A stretch of 64,000 nt of DNA from Crocinitomicaceae bacterium (GTDB taxonomy: Bacteria > Bacteroidota > Bacteroidia > Flavobacteriales_D > Crocinitomicaceae): contig JAQWHI010000005.1 in NCBI GenBank assembly GCA_029249445.1, forward strand, positions 59,543 through 123,542, written 5' to 3'. The translations under genes were made by a program, and so were the position numbers. This document shows, piece by piece, positions 38,065-48,425 of the stretch. Within the stretch, counting starts at the first letter, position 1. Each line of letters opens with the position of its first letter. Below the pieces are notes generated by a model. The model searched no databases. It worked only from the letters and a program-made list of their open reading frames with translations, and was not told the origin of the DNA.

Positions 38065-39663
38065 GTGATTTTATTTCAAAGAAAACACCGCTACGTCTTA
38101 AGTATCTTATCCGGGATTCTAATGGTTATCTCGTTCCCATTTACAGGGAGCTTAACTCTAATCGCATTTGTTTCATGGATTCCAATCTTACTCGTGGAAG
38201 CTACGATTTCACAACAGAAATACAAATCAAGAAAGGTTTTTCTTCATGCGTATATCACCTTTTTTATTTACAACCTTGGCACCACTTTCTGGGTATGGAA
38301 TGCAAGCCCAGGAGGATCTATACTTGCCTTTCTGGTAAACAGCTTACTAATGGCACTAGTATTCTACGGTTTTCACCTCACCAAGAAATATGTCGGTAAC
38401 AAGGAAGGGTACGCAGCACTATTAATCTACTGGATTGGATTTGAATATTTTCACTACGACTGGGAAAGCTCTTGGCCCTGGCTCAGTCTAGGAAATGTTT
38501 TTAGTATAACTCCTTCTTGGATTCAATGGTACTCTGTAACCGGTGTCTTGGGTGGCTCACTCTGGGTGCTAATTGTGAACCTACTTCTTTTTCGATGCTA
38601 TCAAAATGTACTCTTGAAAGCCGAAAAATGGAAGATTCAAACACCATTATTTTACACTGCAGGATTTATTGTGATTGTTCCTTTTATTGTCTCACTAACA
38701 ATGTATTTCAACTACGAGGAAAAAGTCAACCCAATTGAAGTTGTAGCCATTCAACCCAATGTAAATCCTTATGAAAAATTTAACGGCTCGGCTCTATTGC
38801 AACTCAAAAATATGGTTGAACTGGCAAAAACCAAAGTCACTTCAAAAACAGATTTAGTCGTGGCACCTGAAACCGCAATAAGTAGTTACATATACGAAGG
38901 TAACGCCAACAATTCAAGAGAATATCAATATTTAGCCGAATCAAAATTTGATCTAAACAATGCACTCCTTCTTTGGGGAGCGTCGACGTTCAATCACTTT
39001 AGCCACAAAAACTCTGTTGCATCACGTCTTCTGTCTACTGGCGTTTTTGAAGAAACTTACAATTCTTCAATACTAATTGATTCTATTAACGCACCAAAAG
39101 TATTGCATAAATCAAAACTTGTACCCGGAGTGGAAAAAATTCCATTTGTCTCAACGTTCCCATTTATGTCCAGCTGGTCAATTGATCTTGGGGGGTCAAC
39201 TGTTGGCTACGGAATCGAAAAAGAACCGAGTATTTTTAAAACTTCATCATTCAATATTGCACCAGTTATTTGCTACGAATCAATCTTTGGAGGTTTTGTA
39301 GCAGAGCAATGCAATAAGGGTGCTGAAATCATTTGTATCATTACCAATGATGGATGGTGGAAAAATACACCTGGATATAAACAGCACGCAAGTTTTGCAT
39401 CACTTCGAGCGATTGAAAACAGAAGGTCAATTGTGCGTTCTGCAAATACAGGTACGACTTGCTTTATAAATCAACGTGGCGACTTTGTTAAATCAACTGA
39501 TTGGTGGGTTAAAGATGTTATAAGAGGTGATATTAATTTAAATGACGAAAAAAGCTTCTACACGAAGCGTGGTGATGTTCTCGGAAGAAGCTTTGGTTTT
39601 GTAGCACTTCTACTTTTACTTTTCACTTTTGTTAGACGTTTTAAAAAGACCGTATCGAAGTAA
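38065..39663 (+). CDS. lnt: Apolipoprotein N-acyltransferase
   Basis: 532 aa from a GTG start at 38065. About seven hydrophobic helices, then a nitrilase-like periplasmic domain: VVAPETAIS with the catalytic Glu, HKSKLVPGVEKIPF with the Lys, and PVICYESIFGG with the Cys. It adds the third acyl chain to lipoprotein N-termini at the inner membrane. It is the third gene of this envelope block but has a terminator between it and the OmpA-family gene, so it is likely transcribed separately. The many lipoprotein genes in the window are its natural substrates. Confidence 0.94.
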   Translation: MILFQRKHRYVLSILSGILMVISFPFTGSLTLIAFVSWIPILLVEATISQQKYKSRKVFLHAYITFFIYNLGTTFWVWNASPGGSILAFLVNSLLMALVFYGFHLTKKYVGNKEGYAALLIYWIGFEYFHYDWESSWPWLSLGNVFSITPSWIQWYSVTGVLGGSLWVLIVNLLLFRCYQNVLLKAEKWKIQTPLFYTAGFIVIVPFIVSLTMYFNYEEKVNPIEVVAIQPNVNPYEKFNGSALLQLKNMVELAKTKVTSKTDLVVAPETAISSYIYEGNANNSREYQYLAESKFDLNNALLLWGASTFNHFSHKNSVASRLLSTGVFEETYNSSILIDSINAPKVLHKSKLVPGVEKIPFVSTFPFMSSWSIDLGGSTVGYGIEKEPSIFKTSSFNIAPVICYESIFGGFVAEQCNKGAEIICIITNDGWWKNTPGYKQHASFASLRAIENRRSIVRSANTGTTCFINQRGDFVKSTDWWVKDVIRGDINLNDEKSFYTKRGDVLGRSFGFVALLLLLFTFVRRFKKTVSK

Positions 39664-39698
39664 ATCAAGACGCACAAACAAATCAAGTTTTAACTGAG

Positions 39699-41267
39699 TT
39701 AATCCTTAAAGTTCAGAACACCTATCTTCTCTTTCCGCCCCCAAACTGTGTAAAGAAGCATTTTACCATATTCATAATTCACATCGAATAACTTTGGCAC
39801 TGCTAAAGCTTCGACCTCAGAACGGTCGAAGAACGTTTTACGAGAGCTCTCTCCTGTTTTTAGGTCAATTTCTGCGATAGCCACAACATTTCTCTTTTTA
39901 CTGTAGTTGGCGGTATACAAATAATCAGTATCAATAAATTCAGCGCTTTCAGAATAATTTCTTACGTTATCGTTGAAGATGAAATAAACTTTACCTCCAT
40001 CGATAAAACTTTCATAGCTACTGTAAGGTCCTCCATCATTTTGAGACACCTGGTATTTTCTAATTTTTTTTATCCAGTCAAATTCTCCTGTTGAGTTGAT
40101 CTTGTATGCAATTATATCATTGTAGTAGTAGAAATACGTGTTGGTTGTCTGACCGGTTTGCCCATTTGTTGTAGTACTAACTTGTACATAATATTGTTCC
40201 ATCGTACCCACCAAACTACCGTCAGGCATCAAAATTGCATCACGCATACTGTAATTGTACAATTGCGGGGCGCCTCGCCCATTGTTTTGTCTTCTATTTG
40301 CTTTGCGTTTTTGACGATCGGTCCAACCTTGAACAATAAATTCCGGATCAAATTCCTGAAACCCCTCGTTCAATACAGAACCAGTTTCTACATTAACCAA
40401 TTGATGAAAAATTCCCGTAACCGCATTATCATCCCTCGAACCGTACAACCCAGTAATTGTAAATATCCCGTTCGTATCTGAGGACATCGCCAATGCATCT
40501 ACACGGTTCCCTTTAAAACGCAACTCAAAATCTTGCAATCCATCTTCTGCGATGTGGAAAATATGAAGCGACTTATAGTCTAACCTATTTGTAAAATACC
40601 GCTTTCTTTCAGGTTCTGAATACTCAGTTACTGCTAAAAAGTATTCTCCATTATTAGAGATATGATGTTCATGAATTTTTGATAAATTAGAAGAAAACGG
40701 CAACGGATACTCTCCGTCATTTATCAGTTCCATTTTTGTGTTGAAGATTTTAAATCCGTAAACATCGTTTCGATTCTTTCGACCTGGAACCTCCCAAACG
40801 ATGGCGAAAAATTCTTCACTCGAAGACATTCTAATGTCAAACCAACCTCTCTTCATCCCTTTTTCAATGGAATATGATGCGAGTTCCACAGCACCTCCTT
40901 CTGGAATTAGTTCATTGGAATACTTCTGCATATAAAAGGTATTCTTTCCCTCCTTGACATCCGATAAAAAACAGATGAGGTTACCATCAATTACGCGAAG
41001 TCCCTCGAAATTTGCAACACTTTGCGCTGCTTGCAATTTAATTCGTCCCTTACCAACAGCTTTCAGATCATTGTGCTTTGAGACTTGGTAATTTCCAATT
41101 AATCTACCACCAGACCAACGAAGCGCATAGAATTCATCTTCCCCATTTGGAAGCATATAAAGCATTCGACCATTCGCCCGTTGTAATTCTCCCCATTCTA
41201 TTGAATAGTTTTGTCCGAATGTGCTGAAATAGAGTAGCACGAAAAAAATTGAAAGAATATTTTTCAT
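39699..41267 (-). CDS. Secreted protein of unknown function, beta-rich
   Basis: 522 aa. Signal peptide (MKNILSIFFVLLYFSTFG, cleavage before QNYS). The chain has many strands with repeated features such as NGEYFLAVTEYSE, YSMRDAILMPDGSLVGTMEQ and DIIAYKINSTGEFDWIKKI, suggesting a beta-propeller. A Gln/Thr/Tyr-rich stretch (about residue 365-385) is low complexity. I recognise no named family. It lies 29 bases downstream of purB on the same strand and is probably the second gene of that transcript. Confidence 0.6.
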   Translation of the reverse strand: MKNILSIFFVLLYFSTFGQNYSIEWGELQRANGRMLYMLPNGEDEFYALRWSGGRLIGNYQVSKHNDLKAVGKGRIKLQAAQSVANFEGLRVIDGNLICFLSDVKEGKNTFYMQKYSNELIPEGGAVELASYSIEKGMKRGWFDIRMSSSEEFFAIVWEVPGRKNRNDVYGFKIFNTKMELINDGEYPLPFSSNLSKIHEHHISNNGEYFLAVTEYSEPERKRYFTNRLDYKSLHIFHIAEDGLQDFELRFKGNRVDALAMSSDTNGIFTITGLYGSRDDNAVTGIFHQLVNVETGSVLNEGFQEFDPEFIVQGWTDRQKRKANRRQNNGRGAPQLYNYSMRDAILMPDGSLVGTMEQYYVQVSTTTNGQTGQTTNTYFYYYNDIIAYKINSTGEFDWIKKIRKYQVSQNDGGPYSSYESFIDGGKVYFIFNDNVRNYSESAEFIDTDYLYTANYSKKRNVVAIAEIDLKTGESSRKTFFDRSEVEALAVPKLFDVNYEYGKMLLYTVWGRKEKIGVLNFKD

Positions 41268-41295
41268 TGTCGTTTGACTTCATTGTCAATAATAC

Positions 41296-42651
41296 TTATC
41301 TCACCAACTGAATTCCTGTATAATTTTGCGGTGTTATCTCCCTTAACTCAATCTTTAGAGCATCACTAACTTCTAAAGTATCAACGAAAGCATGAACTGT
41401 TTCTTTTGTTATTGCTTCATTTTTTCGTGTCAATCCCTTTAACGCTTCATATGGTTTTGGATATCCCTCACGTCGCAGAACTGTTTGAATCGCTTCAGCA
41501 ACAACTGCCCAATTCTTTTCCAAATCCAATTCAAAGGCTTGGCGATTCAAAAGTAGCTTATCAAGTCCCTTGAGTGTTGATTTAAATGCAATAAATGAGT
41601 GCGCCAATGGCATCCCGATTGTTCGTAAAACTGTAGAATCTGTTAGATCACGTTGCAGTCTCGATACTGGTAATTTAGCTGATAAATGCTCATACAATGC
41701 ATTCGCTATACCAATATTTCCTTCAGAGTTTTCAAAATCAATTGGATTTACTTTATGCGGCATTGCGGATGAACCAACTTCTCCCTCTTTCAGCTTTTGC
41801 TTAAAATATTCCATTGAGATATACGTCCACATATCTCGATCCAAGTCGAGGATTATGGTATTGATCCGTTTTAGAACATCAAATAGTGCCGATAAATTGT
41901 CATAATGTTCAATTTGTGTTGTTGTTTGACTTCTTGTGAGTCCTAATATATTATTTACAAAATCGTTTGCAAAAGCCACCCAGTCGTTGTCTTTAAACGC
42001 AACATGATGTGCATTAAAGTTACCTGTTGCTCCACCAAATTTTGCTGAATATGGAATCGCTTCAAGTTGTGCTTTTTGAATGTTCAAACGCTCAACAAAA
42101 ACTTGAATTTCTTTCCCTAAACGGGTAGGTGAAGCTGGCTGACCGTGTGTTCTTGCCAACATTGGGATACCTTTCCAATCATTAGACAATTGAGCCAATC
42201 GGTCTATCAGCATATTGAGTAAAGGAACGTACTGTTCTTCAATCGCCTCCTTCATTGATAGCGGGATAGAGGTATTATTAATATCTTGAGATGTGAGTCC
42301 AAAATGAACAAATTCAAGATGATCCACCACACCCAATTTCGTCATTTTATCCTTCACAAAATATTCAACAGCCTTAACATCATGATTGGTCACCTTTTCG
42401 GTATCCTTGATCCAAAGCGCATCTTCTTCCGAAAATTCTTTGTAGATCGCCCTTAGCTCCGTATATTTTTCCTTTGGAAAATCGACCAAAGCCTCTACTC
42501 CACTTTCCACCATCGCGATGAAATACTCAATTTCAATTAATACACGATATTTGATCAATCCGTACTCCGAAAAATAAGGTTGAAGCTCACTTGTTTTTCT
42601 TTGGTATCTTCCGTCTATCGGAGATATAGCGGTTAAACTGCTGAAATTCAT
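41296..42651 (-). CDS. purB: Adenylosuccinate lyase
   Basis: 451 aa, fumarase/aspartase superfamily. It cleaves SAICAR and adenylosuccinate in purine synthesis. Motifs: SPIDGRYQRKTSEL, THGQPASPTRLGKE with the catalytic His, and the flexible loop signature GSSAMPHKVNPIDFENSEGN, which carries the catalytic Ser. The ancestral size and ISPIDGRY start place it with the E. coli-type enzyme. On the minus strand TATCTTTG at 42696-42689 lies about 40 bases upstream, a possible -7 element. Confidence 0.97.
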   Translation of the reverse strand: MNFSSLTAISPIDGRYQRKTSELQPYFSEYGLIKYRVLIEIEYFIAMVESGVEALVDFPKEKYTELRAIYKEFSEEDALWIKDTEKVTNHDVKAVEYFVKDKMTKLGVVDHLEFVHFGLTSQDINNTSIPLSMKEAIEEQYVPLLNMLIDRLAQLSNDWKGIPMLARTHGQPASPTRLGKEIQVFVERLNIQKAQLEAIPYSAKFGGATGNFNAHHVAFKDNDWVAFANDFVNNILGLTRSQTTTQIEHYDNLSALFDVLKRINTIILDLDRDMWTYISMEYFKQKLKEGEVGSSAMPHKVNPIDFENSEGNIGIANALYEHLSAKLPVSRLQRDLTDSTVLRTIGMPLAHSFIAFKSTLKGLDKLLLNRQAFELDLEKNWAVVAEAIQTVLRREGYPKPYEALKGLTRKNEAITKETVHAFVDTLEVSDALKIELREITPQNYTGIQLVR

Positions 42652-42746
42652 TGAAATAGAATTAAATCGTCAATAATTAATGAAAAGGCAAAGATACAAA
42701 TACCAAAGAAACTATACGAAATGAAATCCTTTGTTTATTTTTGAGT

Positions 42747-43607
42747 ATGCGGTTTTTTAAAAACCTTCTTTTTGGATTTAAATCCTATATCAAAGCTGTA
42801 CGATTAATTGTAGAGCAAAAATGGTACTGGTACCTTACAATACCTGCTGTACTGATGCTAATCATCTACAAATTGGGAGAAATGGTCCAGCAACACTATG
42901 TTGTAAATCGCGCTGAAAACATGAATGAAATTGTTTGGTATATCATCCATGTGACCATCGAAATTTTGATCGCTGTTCTTTTAATGAAATTTGCGAAATA
43001 TCTTGTCGTCATCATACTCTCTCCTTTACTTTCAAGTTTAAGTATGAAAACGGAGCGTGTTTTAACCGGAAAAACCTACCCATTTAATTTGAAGCAACTC
43101 ATTCAAGACATCAAGCGAGCGATGAAGATTGTTGTTCGAAATATAATGTGGGAAACCTTGTTTGTCATTATCATATTTACCGTAGCTTATTTGGGGTGGG
43201 AGGATCCTGCTTCTTCGCCCATATTTTATCTTACTTATGCCATTGGTTTTTACTATTATGGATTTGGTTTCCTTGATTACATCAACGAAAGAAGAAGGCT
43301 AGACATGGATGAAAGTATCACATTTGTTCGTGACCATCGTGGCCTTACGATTGCAATAGGATCTATCTATTCATTGATGCTACTCGTACCAGTTGATTTG
43401 GGTGCACTTTTTGACTGGTCAAATTTTGGGAATGATGCATTGGGAACAATCAGTAATTTTATGCTAAATCTGCTGCTTTGGATTTCAGCATCAGCTGCAC
43501 CAATATTTGCTATTATCGCTGCAACAATTGCAATGCACGACATTGTCGATTTGAGCACAAATGAATACTCCAAAAAAATAAATAACTTAGAGGAGGAAAT
43601 AAGATGA
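42747..43607 (+). CDS. EI24/CysZ-like membrane protein
   Basis: 286 aa from the ATG at 42747; a TTG two codons upstream is possible. Start MRFFKNLLFGFKSYIKAVRL and at least four hydrophobic helices (KWYWYLTIPAVLMLIIY, IVWYIIHVTIEILIAVLLM, LFVIIIFTVAYLGW, ILNLLLWISASAAPIFAIIA) match the EI24 domain family, which includes the sulfate permease-like CysZ. A transport role is plausible but unproven. It overlaps the next gene by 4 bases and is divergent from purB. Confidence 0.75.
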   Translation: MRFFKNLLFGFKSYIKAVRLIVEQKWYWYLTIPAVLMLIIYKLGEMVQQHYVVNRAENMNEIVWYIIHVTIEILIAVLLMKFAKYLVVIILSPLLSSLSMKTERVLTGKTYPFNLKQLIQDIKRAMKIVVRNIMWETLFVIIIFTVAYLGWEDPASSPIFYLTYAIGFYYYGFGFLDYINERRRLDMDESITFVRDHRGLTIAIGSIYSLMLLVPVDLGALFDWSNFGNDALGTISNFMLNLLLWISASAAPIFAIIAATIAMHDIVDLSTNEYSKKINNLEEEIR

Positions 43608-45052
43608 GTTTAAAATCAAATCACCTTTTCATGCATAACTACAAGCAATATACTCAACAATTCAAAATAGTACTTCTCGGGAAGACAAGTGGAATCTTTT
43701 TGATCATATGCTTTTGGCTTATGGGCGCAACTGCAACTGCACATCATGTTAATAAAACCCTACCACCGGACTCTACTTCTTCGCTGCTCGACCAGGCCGC
43801 AGCCGCTATCATGATTGAAAATGGGAAATCTGATTACAAGGCCGGAAAAGTACGAAATGCATTAATTAAATTCCGGCAGGCATCAGTAAAAGACCCGTTC
43901 AGTTGGAAAGCCGTTTACAATATTAGCAAATGCCACTACACGCTAAACAATTATGGGTTTGCTCTAAAATATGCAAAAAAAGCAATGGATTTGGGTGCTT
44001 GGAAAGGAGACAAAGAAGTTTATTATCTGCTCGGTCGTGCCTACCACAGATTGGAAATTATTGATTCAGCATTAGTCAACTTTCAATTGGCCATCGACCA
44101 TCTTTCAAAAAAGCGAATCAAAGAATTGCAAATATCTAAAGATATGGCGCAGTGTGAATATGCGAGATTAGTACTTGCCAAAAGAACAAAATATATGCCC
44201 GTACGGATGCAAGGAGAAATGAATTCCGGATTTGACGATTATGGCGTTGTAATGGCAGATCAAGGGAACACAATGTACTTTACCTCAAGAAGATCAAACA
44301 CGACAGGTGGAGCGCTAAATCCTGACGATCAATTGTTTTTCGAAGATGTTTACAAAACAACCTACAACCAAATAGAAAACGAATGGAGTGATGCCACAAA
44401 TCAGCTCGGAAAATTGAACTCAAACGGATTTGAATCGTTTAACTATATAGCTCCCGAAGGAAATTATGCAGTGCTTACGCTGAACACCACGATGACAGAT
44501 GCAGATAATAAAACACGTGTTTCCGACATCTGCATTACAAAAAAGAATAAGAATGGAATGTGGAACACACCCAAACCAATTGACAACAAAACAATCAACA
44601 CATCGTTTTGGGATGCCGCAGCAACGTTAACCGCTGACGGTAATACAATGGTTTTTGTGACAGATCGCAAAGGCGAAAAAAGCTCAACTGATGTCTACAT
44701 CGTGAAAAAGTCGGGAAATAATTGGGGTACAGCGGAACCAATAAAGGAGATCAATTCAAAAGGTGCAGAAACAACACCGTTCTTGACGCCTGATGGGAAA
44801 TACTTGTTTTTTAGTTCTGATGGTCATCAGAGCATGGGAGGTAAAGATGTCTTTGTTTCCAAAAACACGAATGGAAAATGGAGCAAACCAAAAAATTTAG
44901 GAGCAGGAATTAATACTGTAAATGATGACATATTCTTTGTTTACGATCAAGAAAGTGGAAATGCATATATTTCAGGATATCATATCGTTGGAAACAAATC
45001 AAGCTTGGACATTTTCAAAATTGATATGAAAGAATTTTCATTTCCAGAATAA
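43604..45052 (+). CDS. TPR and PD40 beta-propeller protein, possible OmpA-system partner
   Basis: 482 aa. After a 24-residue leader comes a hydrophobic segment (GIFLIICFWLMGATATA), consistent with an uncleaved anchor or long signal. Residues about 60-185 look like TPR helices (ALIKFRQASVKDPFSWKAVY, VYYLLGRAYHRLEI). Residues about 205-470 are WD40-like PD40 strands: GNTMYFTSRRS, GNYAVLTLNTT, GNTMVFVTDRKG, GKYLFFSSDGHQ. This order (TPR, PD40) is typical of Bacteroidota envelope proteins that usually also carry an OmpA domain; none is present here. Its ATG overlaps the EI24 gene stop. Confidence 0.75.
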   Translation: MSLKSNHLFMHNYKQYTQQFKIVLLGKTSGIFLIICFWLMGATATAHHVNKTLPPDSTSSLLDQAAAAIMIENGKSDYKAGKVRNALIKFRQASVKDPFSWKAVYNISKCHYTLNNYGFALKYAKKAMDLGAWKGDKEVYYLLGRAYHRLEIIDSALVNFQLAIDHLSKKRIKELQISKDMAQCEYARLVLAKRTKYMPVRMQGEMNSGFDDYGVVMADQGNTMYFTSRRSNTTGGALNPDDQLFFEDVYKTTYNQIENEWSDATNQLGKLNSNGFESFNYIAPEGNYAVLTLNTTMTDADNKTRVSDICITKKNKNGMWNTPKPIDNKTINTSFWDAAATLTADGNTMVFVTDRKGEKSSTDVYIVKKSGNNWGTAEPIKEINSKGAETTPFLTPDGKYLFFSSDGHQSMGGKDVFVSKNTNGKWSKPKNLGAGINTVNDDIFFVYDQESGNAYISGYHIVGNKSSLDIFKIDMKEFSFPE

Positions 45053-45119
45053 ATACAAGCAAAAAATCACAGATTCATCTGCCAATCGAATAGACTATAA
45101 TTTTATTATTCAATAACCC

Positions 45120-45854
45120 ATGAAGCGTTACTTTATAGAACTTTCATACAACGGTAGAAACTTTTTTGGTTGGCAACGACAACCAAACGATAGATCAATT
45201 CAAGAAGAGATTGAAACGGCAATTACTAAAATGCACTCGAATCAAACAATTAAGGTTGTAGGTTGTGGACGAACGGATACAGGGGTGCATGCGCAGAATT
45301 TTATATTACATGTTGATTTGCCAGAAGTTAGTGACCTAGAAAAATTGAAATTCAAACTCAACCGGATGCTAACAGCATCAATAGCGATTCAACAAATCTA
45401 TGAAGTTGATTGCGATATGCATGCACGTTTCAGCGCGACAAAAAGAACATACCGCTATTACATTCATCATCACAAAAATCCATTCAACAACCAACTCAGT
45501 TGGCACGTTCAACACAAATTGGACATTGATGCTATGAACCACACTGCTGAACAGCTTATTGGCACGAAAGATTTCACCTCTTTTTCTAAATTACATACAG
45601 ATGTAAAAACAAATATATGTACAGTTTTTCATGCTTTTTGGAAACAAAGTGAGGAAGGACTTTATTTCGAAATTTGTGCAGATCGTTTTTTGAGAAATAT
45701 GGTACGTGCCATTGTTGGGACACTCGTTGATGTTGGAACTAAAAAAATTGAACCACAATCCATCAATCAAATTTTAGCATCAAAAAACCGAAGTGCAGCT
45801 TCAACTTCAGTGCCTGCGCATGGGCTTTTTCTCTGGAAAGTAGAATACCAATGA
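45120..45854 (+). CDS. truA: tRNA pseudouridine(38-40) synthase TruA
   Basis: 244 aa. Motifs: LSYNGRNFFGWQRQPNDRSI at the N-terminus, VGCGRTDTGVHAQNF with the catalytic Asp, DFTSFSKLHTDV, and FLRNMVRAIVGTLVDVG. It modifies uridines 38-40 of the anticodon stem. It lies 67 bases after the PD40 gene. Confidence 0.97.
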   Translation: MKRYFIELSYNGRNFFGWQRQPNDRSIQEEIETAITKMHSNQTIKVVGCGRTDTGVHAQNFILHVDLPEVSDLEKLKFKLNRMLTASIAIQQIYEVDCDMHARFSATKRTYRYYIHHHKNPFNNQLSWHVQHKLDIDAMNHTAEQLIGTKDFTSFSKLHTDVKTNICTVFHAFWKQSEEGLYFEICADRFLRNMVRAIVGTLVDVGTKKIEPQSINQILASKNRSAASTSVPAHGLFLWKVEYQ

Positions 45855-45877
45855 GAGCATATAAAATTGCTCCTTTT
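45855..45877 (+). terminator. Weak terminator after truA
   Basis: GAGCA and TGCTC (5 bp) around an 8-base loop, then CCTTTTTAG and TTTTT. The stem is short, but it follows the stop codon directly and has a T tract. Confidence 0.4.
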
Positions 45878-45891
45878 TAGTTTTTATCCAT

Positions 45892-47033
45892 TTATCGTAT
45901 CACATTAATATGCCCCGTTCTTTCTTTTACATGAACACGTTCAATATCATCGGCTAATCTGTAGCGTGCCTTCCAAACGTACGTACCAAATTGAACCAAT
46001 TCTCCTAAACCATTTGTTCCCTGTCATATAAAATCAGGATCATAGGCAGTAAAAATGACTTCTCCCCATCTGCTGAAGATGCATTTTCGAAAATTTGCGA
46101 TTGCCCAGCATTAAGCGTGAAGGGAGTACCATTATTTATGGTGACAATTGTACTATTCTGCTCAGCGATAACAGTATAAACATATGAAGTGATGCCCAAA
46201 GATATATCAGGAGGAACTGTGTAGTACTCATTTCCCCAAGTAGACAGTGGTGGCACTTGATCACAAACATGGTCGCAAGCACCACAGGTGGGAGAAGTTA
46301 TCGGAATCTCAGCGCATTCAACTCCACCAAATACTGCAAAAGGTCTACAACTCCCGCTTGCTGAAGTTCCAGTTATGCGAGTTCCAGATAAAGAAGCATT
46401 ATTCCCTGATGCCTGAAACTGATATGATTCACCTTGGTTGAGATTAATTACAGTCGGTACCCCACCCATAGGACCTCCAATCGTATTCACAGTTGAAATA
46501 ATTTCAATCTCTGTATTATCCTCTGTCGCTACAATTAACGCTTCAGAGGCAAAAGAGTAGCCCAATCCTGGAAAAGAACTAACAATGTATTCTGTTCCGA
46601 GTGATTGAACAGGTAGAACTTTCATTATATCCTCCGAAGTCGACCCATAATTGACGGCAAAAACACTTACTGAATCAACTGCGGTAATATGGACCCCTAG
46701 CGATTCAATAACTCCTGATGATAAATGCTCGGCACTTGACTGGGGTGCGTTGTTGAAATGCGGCATGATAACAATCGTTGCAGCGCCAGGAGTACCTGTA
46801 AACGACTGACTCCAGGACTGAAGTGGCATCTCAACAAGACCAGTGGTAGCAGTTTCTGAAGTAATGATAAGCTGGCATTGAGGATCGTTCTGAAAACCCC
46901 GATTTGTCATAAATCCCATCCAAAAATCTGTTCCTACAGTTGATAATGGTGATTGACCGAAAGAATTAAGGCTTATAAATAATAAGAATATCAATAAGGG
47001 CTTTCTAGCCCAAGAGGTTAAAGTTGTTTTCAA
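45892..47033 (-). pseudogene. Remnant of a T9SS-secreted IgGFc-binding-like adhesin (deleted, frameshifted)
   Basis: The first 300-odd codons (from 47033) encode a signal peptide, then LSTVGTDFWMGFMTN and later strands typical of the IgGFc-binding N-terminal domain of large Bacteroidota surface proteins. Near 46085 the frame loses homology and stops at 46005. In another frame, from about 46090 down to the TAA at 45892, the text CIFSRWGEVIFTAYDPDFI, a TGA at 46026-46024, then GLGELVQFGTYVWKARYRLA and KERTGHINVIR is the end of a gliding-motility (T9SS type B) C-terminal domain. The TGA sits where Trp is usual. The middle of the gene appears deleted, out of frame, with a nonsense mutation besides. 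No functional secreted product is expected. Confidence 0.8.
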
Positions 47034-47144
47034 GGTTTTAGTACTTTAGGTTCAGTAAATGGACGCTAACACTTCTTGTACGGTTGCCATACCGCCAAAC
47101 GAAAACAAAAAAACTACTCTTTACCTATATTTCAGTAAATAACA

Positions 47145-48422
47145 TTAATCCAAAACAAGCAAGAAATTGTTCTTTTTCCCTTTACTGATAAGTACATACT
47201 TGTCATGAACAAGGACATCTTCTGAGATTGAAAATGCATCGGTTACTTTTTCTTTATTCACAGAAATTGCGTTTCCTTTCAACTCTCTTCTTGCCTCTCC
47301 ATTTGAAGAGAGAAAACCTGTTTTTGCACCCAGAGCATCAATAATTCCCAAATCCAATTCTGATTTTGCAAGCGTTGCAAATGGAATCGCTTCTTTCATT
47401 GCCTCAAAATCGAGTGCTGATAGTGCCTCAACCTCTTGTTTGGTGATTCCTTTTCCAAAAAGTAAATTGGTCACATTTAGTGCTGAAGATAGTGCTTCTT
47501 CTCCATGAACACGACGCGTTATATCTTCCGCAAGTGACTTCTGGAGTTTTCGCAAATATTCCGCTTCTTTGTGCTCCTTGATAAGTGCATCAATTTCCTC
47601 CTTGTTCTTGAGAGTAAATATTTTTATGTAATTCTCCGCATCAACATCAGATGCATTTAGCCAGTATTGATAAAACTTGTAGGGTGATGTTTTCTTTGGA
47701 TCCAGCCAAACGTTTCCACCTTCCGTTTTACCGAATTTCGTCCCATCTGCCTTTTTTATAAGTGGCGTTGTAACTGCATATGCTTCTCCTCCACCTTTGC
47801 GTCGAATCAATTCAGTACCTGTCACAATGTTTCCCCATTGATCAGACCCACCGAGCTGAACAATACAGTTTTTATGTTTATTCAAATAATAAAAATCATA
47901 CCCTTGAACCAGCTGGTAAGAAAACTCTGTGAATGACATTCCCGTTTCCAATCGCGATTTAACAGAATCTTTCGCCATCATATAATTCACCGAAATGTGC
48001 TTTCCAACATCACGAATGAACTCAAGAAAACTCAATCCTTGAAACCAATCATAATTGTTCACCATCTCCGCAGCATTTTCGGCTGCATCAAAATCCAAAA
48101 ACTGCTCCAACTGCTTGCGCACGCAGGCAACATTGTGATTCAATGTATCCGTATCCAATAAGTTTCGCTCTTGAGATTTTCCTGATGGATCACCCACCAT
48201 ACCCGTTGCCCCACCCACAAGAGCATAAGGCTTATGGCCAGCACGCTGAAAATGCACTAAAGTCATAATTTGAACTAGACTTCCAATATGCAGTGAATCT
48301 GCTGTTGGATCAAACCCAATATAACCTCCAGACATTTTTTTGTTGAGGGCTTCCTCTGTGCCTGGCATTATATCGTGAATCATTCCTCTCCACGTCAACT
48401 CTTCAATAAAATTCTTTGGCAT
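47145..48422 (-). CDS. tyrS: Tyrosyl-tRNA synthetase
   Basis: 425 aa class I synthetase. PTADSLHIGSLVQI carries the HIGH-like motif, GSDQWGNIVTGTELIRR the tyrosine-site region, and DGTKFGKTEGG the KMSKS-like loop (KFGKT). The C-terminal S4-like domain (about residues 355-425) ends in KYVLISKGKKNNFLL. It ends 112 bases from the start of the broken adhesin gene on the same strand, and follows gldA by 3 bases. Confidence 0.97.
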   Translation of the reverse strand: MPKNFIEELTWRGMIHDIMPGTEEALNKKMSGGYIGFDPTADSLHIGSLVQIMTLVHFQRAGHKPYALVGGATGMVGDPSGKSQERNLLDTDTLNHNVACVRKQLEQFLDFDAAENAAEMVNNYDWFQGLSFLEFIRDVGKHISVNYMMAKDSVKSRLETGMSFTEFSYQLVQGYDFYYLNKHKNCIVQLGGSDQWGNIVTGTELIRRKGGGEAYAVTTPLIKKADGTKFGKTEGGNVWLDPKKTSPYKFYQYWLNASDVDAENYIKIFTLKNKEEIDALIKEHKEAEYLRKLQKSLAEDITRRVHGEEALSSALNVTNLLFGKGITKQEVEALSALDFEAMKEAIPFATLAKSELDLGIIDALGAKTGFLSSNGEARRELKGNAISVNKEKVTDAFSISEDVLVHDKYVLISKGKKNNFLLVLD

Positions 48423-48425
48423 TTC

